Assembly (NCBI GenBank): GCA_947374105.1
Contig: CANCAO010000094.1
Coordinates: forward strand, 1 to 6,596
DNA: 6,596 bases
DNA from: Comamonadaceae bacterium
GTDB taxonomy: Bacteria; Pseudomonadota; Gammaproteobacteria; Burkholderiales; Burkholderiaceae_C
Reading direction: 5' to 3'
A model generated the notes under the pieces. The model had not been told where the DNA came from. It did no database searches and was given only the letters and a program-made list of their open reading frames with translations. Shown here in pieces: positions 1-6,596 of this stretch. Position numbers and translations under genes: made by a program. Every line of letters begins with the position of its first letter. Positions within the stretch are counted from its first letter, which is position 1.

Positions 1-2167
1 CTTCCAGATTGAGCACCAGATCGAGTCGGCCTATGCCCGCACGGTACAACTGCCCTCGGGCGGTGCCATCGTAATCGACCACACCGAAGCGCTGGTCTCC
101 GTGGACGTGAACTCGGCGCGCGCCATCAAAGGCAGCGACATCGAAGAGACCGCCACCCGCACCAACCTGGAGGCCGCTGACGAAGTGGCACGCCAGATGC
201 GTTTGCGTGACCTCGGTGGCCTGATCGTGATTGACTTCATTGACATGGAGGAAAGCAAGAACCGTCGCGAAGTTGAAAACCGCCTGCGCGATGCGCTGCG
301 CCAAGACCGCGCCCGCGTGCAGTTCGGCACCATCAGCAAATTCGGTTTGATGGAAATGAGCCGCCAGCGCTTGAAACCCGCGTTGTCCGAAGGCTCCTCC
401 ATCCCCTGCCCGCGTTGTGGTGGTGCAGGCCACATCCGTGACACGGAAAGCTCCGCGCTGCAAATCCTGCGCATCATCCAAGAAGAATCCCAGAAGGACA
501 ACACGGCCTCGGTGCTGTGCCAAGTGCCGGTGGACGTGGCCTCATTCTTGCTTAATGAAAAGCGCACCGAGATCGCCAAGATCGAGTTGAAGCAACGCAT
601 CCATGTGCTGATGGTGCCCAATAAGTCGCTGGAAACGCCGAACTACAAACTAGAGCGACTAAAACACGACGACCCGCGTCTGGACAACATCGAAGCCAGC
701 TACAAACTGGCCGAAGAAATAGAAGACCCCACCGCCGTGACGCGCCGCTCGCAAGAGCCGACCAACAAGCAAACGCCCGTCATCAAAGGTGTGCTGCCCG
801 ATGCACCGGCACCGGCAGCGGCACCCCGCGCCGTGGCAGCACCAGCGAAAGAAATCGCCCAAGCCAAGCCCGCCCCAGCAGCAGTGGCGGCACCGGCCAG
901 CAACGGATTTTTTGGCTGGATCAAAAACCTGTTCAGCAGCGCACCTGCTGAAACGCCGAAAACAGATGCCGCCACTGACAAGAAAGATGCACCCCGTGAC
1001 GCCAGAGGCAACGGTGGTCGTGACGGTCAACGCCAGGGTGGTTCTCGCAGTGAAGGTGGCCGTAGTGAACGCGGTGGCCGTGGTGGACGCGATGGAGGCA
1101 GAGACGGTGGCCGTGGTGGGCGCGATGGAAGTAGAGACGGTGGCCGTGAAGGTGCTAGGGATGGCGGACGCGGTGGTCGTGGCGGTCGTGAAGGTGGCCG
1201 AGGCGAACGCCCCGCTCCCGAGCGCATGGACGCAGGCAACTTTGACGCCAATGCACAGCAAACAGCCAACGCACCCCAGGCCCAAATGGCCGTTGAAGGT
1301 GCGGGTACTGAACCCCGTCAAGACCGCCCACCTCGCGGTGGCGAAGGACGTGGCCGAGGTGATCGCACTGATCGTGGCAACCGTCAAGAGCGCCCAGAGC
1401 GGCAAGATCGTCCTCAGCGCCCACAGCGCCAGGACAACCAGCCCCAGTCAGACGTAGGCAACGAAGAAGCCAGCCACCAGCCCGCACCAGCCATGGCACA
1501 AGCAGCCACAAGCGATGCAACAGGCAACGACATGTCGCAAGGCAGTGCTGATCAAAATGCACAGCAAGCAGATCGTGAAACCACCCCCGGTGGTGGTAAC
1601 GGCAACCGCGAAAAACGCTCGCGTGACCGATATGGCCGAGAGCGTAACCGCGGTGAGCGTGGAGATCGTGGTGAGCGTGCTCCACGGAACGACGCACCTG
1701 CTGATCTGGAACATGGTGCAGCCAGCACCCAACCCGATGCACCGTTGACTGCACAAACCAGCCCGGCCGAAGCAACTCCAGCCGCTTCGACCCTGCCCAT
1801 AGTCGTGGCAAACCAAGCTGAACAGACCACGACCAGCCTCATGCCGGCGGCCTTCATACCTGTGGCAGCACCTGCAGCAGTGAAGCCTGCGGTAATGCCT
1901 GAAGCAGCGATCCGCGAACTTCCCCGCGTGTCGGCCTTTGTGTTGCCGATGGATGATCTAAACCAAGTCGCTCAAAGCTCCGGCTTACAGTGGGTCAACT
2001 CGGATGCTGACAAAATCGCCGCCGTGCAGGCTGCCATTGCCGCAGAACCAAAAGCCGTTCATGCACCACGTGAGCGCTCGGCCCCAGTCGTGTTCAACGA
2101 AGGTCCACTGGTTCTGGTGGAAACCCGACGTGACCTGAGTCAAATGCCATTGCAGATCGATCAGTAA
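1..2167 (+). CDS. rne: Ribonuclease E, C-terminal 721 residues (5' end outside window)
   Basis: Endoribonuclease of mRNA decay and rRNA/tRNA processing, normally the scaffold of the RNA degradosome on the inner membrane. The reading frame is open from base 2, so the start lies upstream of the window. The fragment contains the DNase I-like subdomain with both metal-binding aspartates: VDVNSAR (Asp codon 104-106, equivalent to E. coli D303) and VIDFIDM (Asp codon 233-235, equivalent to D346). The Zn-link CPRCGG follows (Cys codons 407-409 and 416-418), then the small domain to about base 650. The remainder is low-complexity and probably disordered: an Ala/Pro linker, the short aromatic motif [11 protein letters not shown] (902-934), an RGG/RDG block (about 1004-1220), a second Arg-rich stretch (about 1317-1439), and a third (about 1604-1680). 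A more conserved tail ends in [11 protein letters not shown]. Presence of the Zn-link and long tail favours RNase E over the shorter RNase G. The gene ends just before a strong terminator. Confidence 0.96.
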   Translation, partial: FQIEHQIESAYARTVQLPSGGAIVIDHTEALVSVDVNSARAIKGSDIEETATRTNLEAADEVARQMRLRDLGGLIVIDFIDMEESKNRREVENRLRDALRQDRARVQFGTISKFGLMEMSRQRLKPALSEGSSIPCPRCGGAGHIRDTESSALQILRIIQEESQKDNTASVLCQVPVDVASFLLNEKRTEIAKIELKQRIHVLMVPNKSLETPNYKLERLKHDDPRLDNIEASYKLAEEIEDPTAVTRRSQEPTNKQTPVIKGVLPDAPAPAAAPRAVAAPAKEIAQAKPAPAAVAAPASNGFFGWIKNLFSSAPAETPKTDAATDKKDAPRDARGNGGRDGQRQGGSRSEGGRSERGGRGGRDGGRDGGRGGRDGSRDGGREGARDGGRGGRGGREGGRGERPAPERMDAGNFDANAQQTANAPQAQMAVEGAGTEPRQDRPPRGGEGRGRGDRTDRGNRQERPERQDRPQRPQRQDNQPQSDVGNEEASHQPAPAMAQAATSDATGNDMSQGSADQNAQQADRETTPGGGNGNREKRSRDRYGRERNRGERGDRGERAPRNDAPADLEHGAASTQPDAPLTAQTSPAEATPAASTLPIVVANQAEQTTTSLMPAAFIPVAAPAAVKPAVMPEAAIRELPRVSAFVLPMDDLNQVAQSSGLQWVNSDADKIAAVQAAIAAEPKAVHAPRERSAPVVFNEGPLVLVETRRDLSQMPLQIDQ
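1073..1171 (+). repeat. 33-bp tandem repeat within the RNase E RGG/RDG block
   Basis: Two adjacent 33-bp units, 1073-1105 and 1106-1138, match at 30 of 33 positions. In the rne frame they encode [11 protein letters not shown] and [12 protein letters not shown] third, decayed unit (1139-1171) encodes [11 protein letters not shown]. The unit is a multiple of three, so gain or loss of copies would keep the frame. RGG/RDG repeats are a known type of RNA-binding disordered segment. The repetitive glycine/arginine codons also leave other frames open on both strands here, which explains the long spurious ORFs over this part of the gene. Confidence 0.8.
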
Positions 2168-2179
2168 TGCAGCGAGACT

Positions 2180-2209
2180 AAAAAAAGGGGCACACAGTGC
2201 CCCTTTTTT
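2180..2209. terminator. Bidirectional intrinsic terminator between rne and the heme cluster
   Basis: A perfect inverted repeat GGGGCAC (2187-2193) / GTGCCCC (2197-2203) encloses a 3-nt loop ACA. It is flanked by an A-run (2180-2186) on the left and a T-run (2204-2209) on the right, so a GC-rich stem followed by a U-tract forms in transcripts from either strand. It starts 12 nt after the rne stop codon and lies about 25 nt beyond the stop of the leftward GGDEF gene. This is the expected place for one shared terminator between convergent units. The rest of the 67-nt intergenic gap shows nothing else. Confidence 0.92.
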
Positions 2210-2234
2210 CATGGTGCTCTTAGCGACAGGTCCT

Positions 2235-3263
2235 TCAGTACCCCTTGCGCACAAAATCCAAATGGCTACACACCTGATTGCCACCATTTTTTTGCGCAAA
2301 ATCGATGGCTTCGCTAGTACGCTGTAGCGCGCTGGCGGGCGAGTCATCCATGACGATGCGAGAAAATCCGGCACTTATGGTCACATGTCCAACTTGGGAA
2401 AATTTCAATTTCTCAATATTGCCCCGCATACGCTCAAACGCACCCAACGCCAGCGACTCTTCGGGGCAATGAAAAAGCACAACAAATTGATCACCGGTCA
2501 AACGGTAAAGTCGGTCATGCGTGCGAAAGGTATTAGCCATAATTCGCGCCACCAATATAGTGACCTCTTCCATGACCAAGCTTCCATGCAGGTCATGAAT
2601 CCTAGAGAAATTATCAATCATGACCATGCCCAACCAGTAGTTGGGCGGCACGCTGTGTCGTCGTTCATGCTCTTGCATGACGACGGTGGATCCAACTTCT
2701 ACCCCATGCCCATCAATCTCATCCAGAACGGCGCTATAAAAAGAATTTTCCAGAGATTTTCGGTTCAGTAAGCCCGTGAGCGCATCCCTATCACTGTAGG
2801 CCAGTAGCTTGTAGATATTGCAATACACATGATGCAAATGACCGACTGTCTGTAAATCCACCGCACTCAAGGAAAGCTCCGTGTGGATTTCCAAAACTCC
2901 TTGCATCTCAGAAGACAGGTCAGAAATCAAAGGAATGTAGGTGATGCGCGGACCATTTTCACCCGCTTGGGCTACTTCATGTTTGTCCAGAATTTCAAGA
3001 CACTTCAGTCGATCCGGGGCAACTCCCAGAGGTTTCATGCTGGAGAAATCAATCCGCAAAGGGTCGGCCACATTGCCACCGCCACCGGCATCCAATGACA
3101 CCACTTCGAACCAGCGCTTTTCTCCCACCTCATGCATCACGTGTGCCACCAGAACACGTTGCACAGGCAGCAAATTGAGCACGGCTTTTGCCAGAGTGTA
3201 TTCAAGGAAATTCCGATCACGGTGATCCGTAATCTGAATTAAATAGTCGGCCAAAGTAGCCAT
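2235..3263 (-). CDS. GAF-like/GGDEF protein with degenerate active site (probably not a cyclase)
   Basis: Protein of 342 residues with no evident signal peptide or membrane segment, so probably cytoplasmic. Residues about 15-155 look like a GAF-type sensory domain (inferred from position and alternation of predicted strands and helices, not a firm match). A GGDEF fold follows, opening with DALTGLLNR (160-168) and continuing to about 335. Key catalytic positions are altered: the first metal-binding Asp of the usual DIDxFK is Met215, the Asn of xIND is His223, the GD before the next helix is Met-Glu (231-232), and the signature is TGDQF (256-260) instead of GG[DE]EF. The inhibitory c-di-GMP-binding motif RxxD is intact as RTHD (247-250), at the standard five-residue distance. 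Diguanylate cyclase activity is therefore unlikely, while c-di-GMP binding is possible. An insertion of about 20 residues (184-208) precedes the MIDNF strand. The ATG has a GAGGG Shine-Dalgarno 4 nt upstream. The gene follows hemY by 26 nt with no terminator between them, so co-transcription with the heme genes is likely. Confidence 0.88.
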   Translation of the reverse strand: MATLADYLIQITDHRDRNFLEYTLAKAVLNLLPVQRVLVAHVMHEVGEKRWFEVVSLDAGGGGNVADPLRIDFSSMKPLGVAPDRLKCLEILDKHEVAQAGENGPRITYIPLISDLSSEMQGVLEIHTELSLSAVDLQTVGHLHHVYCNIYKLLAYSDRDALTGLLNRKSLENSFYSAVLDEIDGHGVEVGSTVVMQEHERRHSVPPNYWLGMVMIDNFSRIHDLHGSLVMEEVTILVARIMANTFRTHDRLYRLTGDQFVVLFHCPEESLALGAFERMRGNIEKLKFSQVGHVTISAGFSRIVMDDSPASALQRTSEAIDFAQKNGGNQVCSHLDFVRKGY

Positions 3264-3267
3264 TGCA

Positions 3268-3272
3268 CCCTC
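3268..3272 (-). promoter_or_regulatory. Shine-Dalgarno of the GGDEF gene
   Basis: GAGGG on the minus strand, 4 nt before the ATG at 3263-3261. It is the clearest ribosome binding site of the leftward cluster and supports the chosen start. The spacing is on the short side. It lies in the 26-nt gap after the hemY stop, so this gene can initiate translation independently of hemY. The gap holds an AT-rich stretch but no hairpin. Confidence 0.6.
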
Positions 3273-3289
3273 AATTTTTTAGTTATTTA

Positions 3290-4576
3290 TTAGGGTATTT
3301 TCGCAGCCTGGCGCCACGCATCAATTTCAGCCTGCGCATCTTCACGCTGTTGGGCCAATTGCGCTAATGCCACCCAAACTTGGCGTTTGAGTTGATCGTT
3401 GTCGAGTTGCATCAAAGATTGACTGAGCAACTTCTGCGCCTTGCCCCACAGGCTCAAGCGCAAGCAGGCAAAACCCGCCAAGTATTGCAACAAGGCGTTG
3501 CCAGGCTGGCTCAGCTGTGCGGCTTCAATCCGTGCCAGCCAGTCGGCATCTGGCCCACCCGATGTCAGTGCAAAGCTGCGGTCCAGCACGCGCACCAGTT
3601 GGGTTTGTTGCTCGGGTGACAAGCTTGTTGCGTTAGATGATTGCAACATCTGCTCCCACACGGGTAGCAGCCATTGCTGAGCCAGCGTCACGTCGCCCCC
3701 CAGCAGCAGCATTTGATCGGCTGCCTGAGTCGCGACTTCAGGCGTGAGTTGCTCCGATATCTCCAGTTGAGTCCAGGCTTTTTGCAATTGCGCCGGGTCA
3801 TGTGCACCTTGAACCCGCTCTCGGGCCAGCCCCTGCAAGATACTTTGCGCAGCCATCGGTGAAAACGCACGGTGTTTGGCTAGCAAACGTGCAGTCTCCA
3901 AAGCGGCTTGCGTATGACCGGCCAGCCGCTCGGCTTTGAAACGAAGTCGCAAGGCCAGGGTGCGGCGCGCAAGGCCCTTGGGCAAGGCGTTCAACAACCC
4001 AAACGCCGCTTGAACATCCCTGTCACCCAAGGCCCAGCGGGTGGCCCTCAACTGCACGCCCTCATGAAGAATCTGTTCATTCCGCGTGGGTGTTTTGTCC
4101 AAAACCATGCGGGCATGCGCATCACGCCCACTGTTATCCCTCAGGGCATGGGCGCTCTCGGCGGCCAGCAAGTGAGCCATGGTCCGCAGATTTGCGCCAT
4201 AAGGCAGCGGATCGTCACTACTAGCCAGCGCTTTTTCTTGTATCAGCAAATTTTCTGCCGACTTACGTGCCCGAATAAAACGCCCGGCCAATAACTGAGC
4301 CAGGGCATCGAGCAAGCCTAGCTGCAAAGCCCGCTCCCTTTGCAGCATGCGCCAGCGCCGGGCTTCCCCAGGCAAAGAGAGCAGTACCGACAAGGCTCGT
4401 AAAGCCACATACAGCGTGAAAAATAGACCAATGAGCAGCAGTAGCACCAGATTGAGCGACAAGTCCAGGCGATAGGGTGGCCAATACACGGTGACCGTGC
4501 CCTGGTTGTTGCCTGCAAACAGAGCAATGGCCACGGCAATGCCAAACAATGCCACAAACCAGAGGAGTATTCTCAT
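3290..4576 (-). CDS. hemY: HemY, TPR-containing inner-membrane protein of the heme operon
   Basis: Protein of 428 residues of the proteobacterial HemY family. The N-terminus has two hydrophobic segments (about 3-21 and 39-61) separated by a short polar loop containing VYWPPYRLDLS, the usual HemY_N layout. A basic helix follows (RRWRMLQRERALQ, 73-85). The rest is an all-helical region with TPR-like repeats, for example residues 90-150, 205-250 and 360-390 (LQYLAGFACLRLSLWGKAQK). The second half is expected to form a soluble scaffold for protein contacts; which side of the membrane it occupies is not shown by the sequence. The family is linked to protoporphyrin/heme synthesis by operon position, and its molecular role is poorly defined. 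It is not related to the Bacillus HemY protoporphyrinogen oxidase, and no FAD-binding motif is present. The ATG lies 5 nt after the hemX stop, with only a weak purine-rich stretch overlapping that stop, so translation is probably coupled to hemX. Confidence 0.9.
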   Translation of the reverse strand: MRILLWFVALFGIAVAIALFAGNNQGTVTVYWPPYRLDLSLNLVLLLLIGLFFTLYVALRALSVLLSLPGEARRWRMLQRERALQLGLLDALAQLLAGRFIRARKSAENLLIQEKALASSDDPLPYGANLRTMAHLLAAESAHALRDNSGRDAHARMVLDKTPTRNEQILHEGVQLRATRWALGDRDVQAAFGLLNALPKGLARRTLALRLRFKAERLAGHTQAALETARLLAKHRAFSPMAAQSILQGLARERVQGAHDPAQLQKAWTQLEISEQLTPEVATQAADQMLLLGGDVTLAQQWLLPVWEQMLQSSNATSLSPEQQTQLVRVLDRSFALTSGGPDADWLARIEAAQLSQPGNALLQYLAGFACLRLSLWGKAQKLLSQSLMQLDNDQLKRQVWVALAQLAQQREDAQAEIDAWRQAAKIP

Positions 4577-4581
4577 CTTGC

Positions 4582-5658
4582 TTACCGGCCAGCCGCTGCC
4601 GTCGTCAACGCAGCCAGCGTGTCATCCACACGCGGCAATTCCAAGGTTTTCATCTGTCCCTGCAATTGTTTGAGCAAGTCCACCGCCACTTGTGTCTTGC
4701 GCGAAGACGGGTCGAAATAGGTGTTGATCGAGGCAGTCACACCCGCCAAATCGGCGCGGGCAGCGTCGATTTGGCGCGCCAGCAGCCCCAGTCGAGCATT
4801 CAGCAAGCGGAGTTTGAAATTTTCGCGAACAAAAAATGCCTGGTCAGGCGACAGCAATGCAGCCTCGGGGTGCTCAATGCGACTCAAGCGCACCAGACTG
4901 CGCAGCTCGTCCAGCACCACCGCCAAGCTGCGCTGCCACCAGCTCGCCACGCTGTCGTCGCGCTGCGGTTTGAACGAGCCACTCGCCGCCACGTTGACCA
5001 CCGCATTGATCAGCGGCAATTCATCGGCCAGTCGTACTAGCTCATCCAGCTTGACCAGCAAAGCTGGCGTGTCCGACACCGTCGTACCCTTAATGCGACC
5101 CACATCACGCGCAATGGCGCTTTGCAGCGCGTTCAAGCGCGGCTGGGCGGCACGCACCACGCGTTGCTCTGCGGTCTTGAGAGCGGCCAGCAAGGGCTCC
5201 ACACTGCCGGTCAACTGCGCCTGCTGTTGCGCCAACCGAATAGAGGATTCAATGTCCACCACCAGGTTTTCATCGCGCGAGCGCGACAGGCTTTGCATCA
5301 GCTCCTCCAACTGGCTGCGCTGCAAAGCCACCTCGCTCAAACGCGCCTGCATCACCGATTGGCGCGCCGCTGTTTCCAGCACCTGCTCCTGCGCTTGCTT
5401 GGCCAGGGTGCGCGCCTCGACCGCTGTGGCACCCGAGTCGGCACTTTGCCGGGCCAATTGCTCCTGAATGGAAGATAGTTTTTGCCACATCAAGGCACTG
5501 AGCAACAAGGCCAAGGTTGCCACACCACCAAGCACCAACATACCGCGACTCAGGGCAGGCCGCCCCTCTGCCACCGGCTCCTGCGGCAGAGCAGTCACCA
5601 CCACAGGGGACACCGCAGCCGACGTGGCAGTTTGGGGAGCATTGGACTCAGCATTCAT
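4582..5658 (-). CDS. hemX: HemX, membrane-anchored coiled-coil protein of the heme operon
   Basis: Protein of 358 residues. A Pro/Ala-rich N-terminal tail (1-37) is followed by one transmembrane segment (about 39-58), a Gln/Glu/Ala-rich predicted coiled coil (about 60-128), and an all-helical C-terminal domain. That domain carries the family-typical stretch LLSPDQAFFVRENFKLRLLN (268-287) and a later YFD motif (314-316). This is the HemX family, often annotated as uroporphyrin-III C-methyltransferase. No SAM-binding methyltransferase motif is visible, so that name should not be transferred. A structural or regulatory role with HemY at the inner membrane is inferred from operon conservation. 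The ATG overlaps the end of hemD by 11 bp and has no good Shine-Dalgarno, pointing to translational coupling. It gives a complete tail before the membrane helix; the only later Met before the helix is Met40, which would cut into the helix. Confidence 0.9.
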   Translation of the reverse strand: MNAESNAPQTATSAAVSPVVVTALPQEPVAEGRPALSRGMLVLGGVATLALLLSALMWQKLSSIQEQLARQSADSGATAVEARTLAKQAQEQVLETAARQSVMQARLSEVALQRSQLEELMQSLSRSRDENLVVDIESSIRLAQQQAQLTGSVEPLLAALKTAEQRVVRAAQPRLNALQSAIARDVGRIKGTTVSDTPALLVKLDELVRLADELPLINAVVNVAASGSFKPQRDDSVASWWQRSLAVVLDELRSLVRLSRIEHPEAALLSPDQAFFVRENFKLRLLNARLGLLARQIDAARADLAGVTASINTYFDPSSRKTQVAVDLLKQLQGQMKTLELPRVDDTLAALTTAAAGR

Positions 5659-6493
5659 AAATGGATTCTATCGAGCCCACGATATCAGCAACCGTTGGGC
5701 GTGACTCGCAAACAACACCAAATCCAGCCGCCTTTACCGCCGACGCGATACGAGCGTGGGTGGCGACTGCCCGCGCTGCCGACCAGTCCTGCGAAGGCAG
5801 GTTCACGCGCAGGTTGGCGACCGCCTCACTGCTGCTGAACAGCCAAACCGAGCCATCACGCGCAGCATCTTGAGCGAGTTGCTGCTGTTGCTTGTTCAGA
5901 TGCGGACAAGCTCGCTCATACGCGACCACAAAATCCACCCCCGCCCTAGCCTCGGTCAGACGGCTGGCCAGCCAATCACGCCCCACGCCCGTGCCCTGCA
6001 CGGCGTCCATCGCCTGACCGTCACGGCCACGCACGATCAGCACTCGCTGCCCCGCCCGCACCTGAGTACCCACCTGCCGCCAAAGCGCCTCGGAGTCAAA
6101 CTGTGCGGTCTCTGGCGGCGGCGCATCAATCGATTCAGACGGTACACCGGCTTGTTGCAAAGCCTGAACGGTTCCCGGCCCGGTCGCCCAGGCCCGTGGA
6201 ATCGCTATTTTTTTAATAGCTGCTTGTGCTAATGTCCATTGGATTTCAGCCGGTTTTGATTCAAAAAATCCAGCCACTGCGTTGGCGCTGACAAACATCA
6301 CGGCGGCATAAGCGTCCAGCGTCTGCCAGGCCCTTTGAGCGGGGCCAGAGTCATCCACCGGGAGGATGTCAATCAAAGGCAACGCCACCGCTTGCAGCCC
6401 TGCCTTGGAGAGCGCATACACCCACACAGCAGCCTCGCGGGCCGGGCGGGTCACGATGACGCGCGAGCCGCCCGGCTGAATCAAAGCTGTCAT
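5648..6493 (-). CDS. hemD: Uroporphyrinogen-III synthase with an in-frame repeat-encoded insertion
   Basis: Cytosolic enzyme that cyclises hydroxymethylbilane, the HemC product, to uroporphyrinogen III with inversion of ring D. Family landmarks are in order: VIVTRPARE (12-20), FVSANAV (67-73), TGPGT (104-108), LIVRGRDG (152-159), VAYER (190-194, with the Tyr often conserved near the active site), FSSSEAV (219-225), HARIASAVKAAGF (246-258) and PTVADIV (266-272). I use the ATG at 6493-6491, whose A is the last base of the hemC TGA (TGATG); a TTG one codon upstream is also in frame but less likely. This gives 281 residues, somewhat long for the family (usually about 250-260). The excess sits at residues 78-98, between the FVSANAV and TGPGT elements, and coincides exactly with an interspersed-repeat-like sequence. 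The stop overlaps the hemX start by 11 bp. Confidence 0.94.
   Translation of the reverse strand: MTALIQPGGSRVIVTRPAREAAVWVYALSKAGLQAVALPLIDILPVDDSGPAQRAWQTLDAYAAVMFVSANAVAGFFESKPAEIQWTLAQAAIKKIAIPRAWATGPGTVQALQQAGVPSESIDAPPPETAQFDSEALWRQVGTQVRAGQRVLIVRGRDGQAMDAVQGTGVGRDWLASRLTEARAGVDFVVAYERACPHLNKQQQQLAQDAARDGSVWLFSSSEAVANLRVNLPSQDWSAARAVATHARIASAVKAAGFGVVCESRPTVADIVGSIESIYEC
6202..6263. repeat. Interspersed palindromic repeat copy inserted in frame in hemD
   Basis: On the plus strand the element starts with GCTATT (6204-6209), a TTTTT spacer and AATAGC (6215-6220). TGCTTGTGCTAATG follows, then a small inverted repeat TCCA-T-TGGA (6235-6243), and the element ends in CGGTTTTGATTCAA (6250-6263). 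This organisation (an AT-rich hairpin joined to GCTGC, a second weak palindrome, and a terminal TTTGATTCAA) resembles a short intergenic repeat that I remember as abundant in Comamonadaceae genomes. That identity rests on memory. Only one copy is in this window. In hemD it encodes residues of about 78-98, rich in Ala, Ile and Lys, unlike the flanking conserved motifs. Boundaries are approximate. Confidence 0.6.
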
Positions 6494-6596
6494 CAAAACG
6501 TCTGCGACTCAACAGGCGCAGTCGCCCCGGCACGCGCCATCGCGGCCTTCAGGCTGGCCGCGACCTGCTCGCCCAAAATCGTCGCAGCATTCACAT
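6493..6596 (-). CDS. hemC: Hydroxymethylbilane synthase, last 33 residues (rest outside window)
   Basis: Only the C-terminal end is in the window: an open frame from the right edge to a TGA at 6495-6493, starting VNAATILGEQVAASLKAAMA. The LGEQVAxxLKAA helix matches the usual end of HemC (porphobilinogen deaminase), which makes the linear tetrapyrrole used by HemD. No catalytic or dipyrromethane-cofactor residue lies in this fragment, so the call leans on its position directly before hemD, with the stop and start overlapping by one base (TGATG). Such an overlap is typical of translational coupling within the hemCD operon. Confidence 0.8.
   Translation of the reverse strand, partial: VNAATILGEQVAASLKAAMARAGATAPVESQTF

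Noticed and set aside
659..1811. Long open frames on both strands overlapping the rne tail
   Set aside because: They arise from the repetitive Gly/Arg/Ala codons of rne. Their translations are low-complexity and show no family motifs, while the rne frame is continuous with a clear catalytic domain.
3264..3289. Separate promoter for the GGDEF gene in the AT-rich hemY/GGDEF gap
   Set aside because: The gap is only 26 nt and no convincing pair of -35/-10 boxes is visible; AT-richness alone is not enough.
3290..4576. HemY as protoporphyrinogen oxidase
   Set aside because: This is name confusion with the Bacillus enzyme. There is no N-terminal FAD-binding GxGxxG motif; two membrane helices and TPR-like repeats are present instead.
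4721..5467. A 248-residue plus-strand open frame opposite hemX
   Set aside because: It is the antisense shadow of GC-rich, helical hemX. Its Ser/Arg/Ala-biased product has no recognisable domain, and no ribosome binding site supports it.
4582..5658. HemX as an active uroporphyrinogen-III C-methyltransferase
   Set aside because: This is a common database label, but the protein is a single-pass membrane coiled-coil protein without visible SAM-binding motifs.
6494..6496. TTG as the hemD start codon
   Set aside because: The adjacent ATG (6493-6491) overlaps the hemC stop in the classic TGATG arrangement and is the more usual start codon.

Overview
The window reads as an ordinary chromosomal stretch of a betaproteobacterium, most likely Burkholderiales and probably Comamonadaceae (Rhodoferax/Polaromonas/Acidovorax-like). 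The grounds are the fairly high GC, an RNase E with the long Ala/Pro/Arg/Gly-rich tail seen in that order, the hemC-hemD-hemX-hemY gene order, and a short interspersed repeat inside hemD that resembles one I remember as frequent in Comamonadaceae genomes. The taxonomic call is made from memory of family features, not from a database search.

Layout. The left third (1-2167, plus strand) is the 3' part of rne: the end of the DNase I-like catalytic domain, the Zn-link, the small domain, and a long disordered RNA/protein-binding tail with an RGG/RDG block built from 33-bp DNA repeats. A strong A-run/hairpin/T-run structure (2180-2209) lies between rne and the convergent leftward genes and can terminate transcription from both sides.

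The rest is one leftward (minus-strand) gene cluster. Read in transcription order it is: the 3' end of hemC (hydroxymethylbilane synthase, cut by the window edge), hemD (uroporphyrinogen-III synthase), hemX and hemY (membrane proteins of the heme operon), and then, 26 nt behind hemY, a GAF-like/GGDEF protein. Gene junctions are very tight: hemC/hemD share one base, hemD/hemX overlap by 11 bp, and hemX/hemY are 5 nt apart. Transcriptional and translational coupling is therefore likely. HemC and HemD catalyse consecutive steps from porphobilinogen to uroporphyrinogen III. HemX and HemY are inner-membrane proteins thought to organise or regulate the pathway.

Two points merit attention. First, the GGDEF domain has lost most of its catalytic signature (TGDQF instead of GG[DE]EF, the metal-binding Asp replaced by Met) but keeps an intact RxxD inhibitory-site motif. 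This is the pattern expected of a c-di-GMP receptor rather than a cyclase, and it sits at the end of a heme operon. Second, hemD carries an in-frame insertion of a palindromic interspersed repeat encoding about 21 residues, a protein-coding repeat invasion similar in principle to the Rickettsia palindromic elements. I saw no phage, transposase, CRISPR, tRNA or rRNA features.
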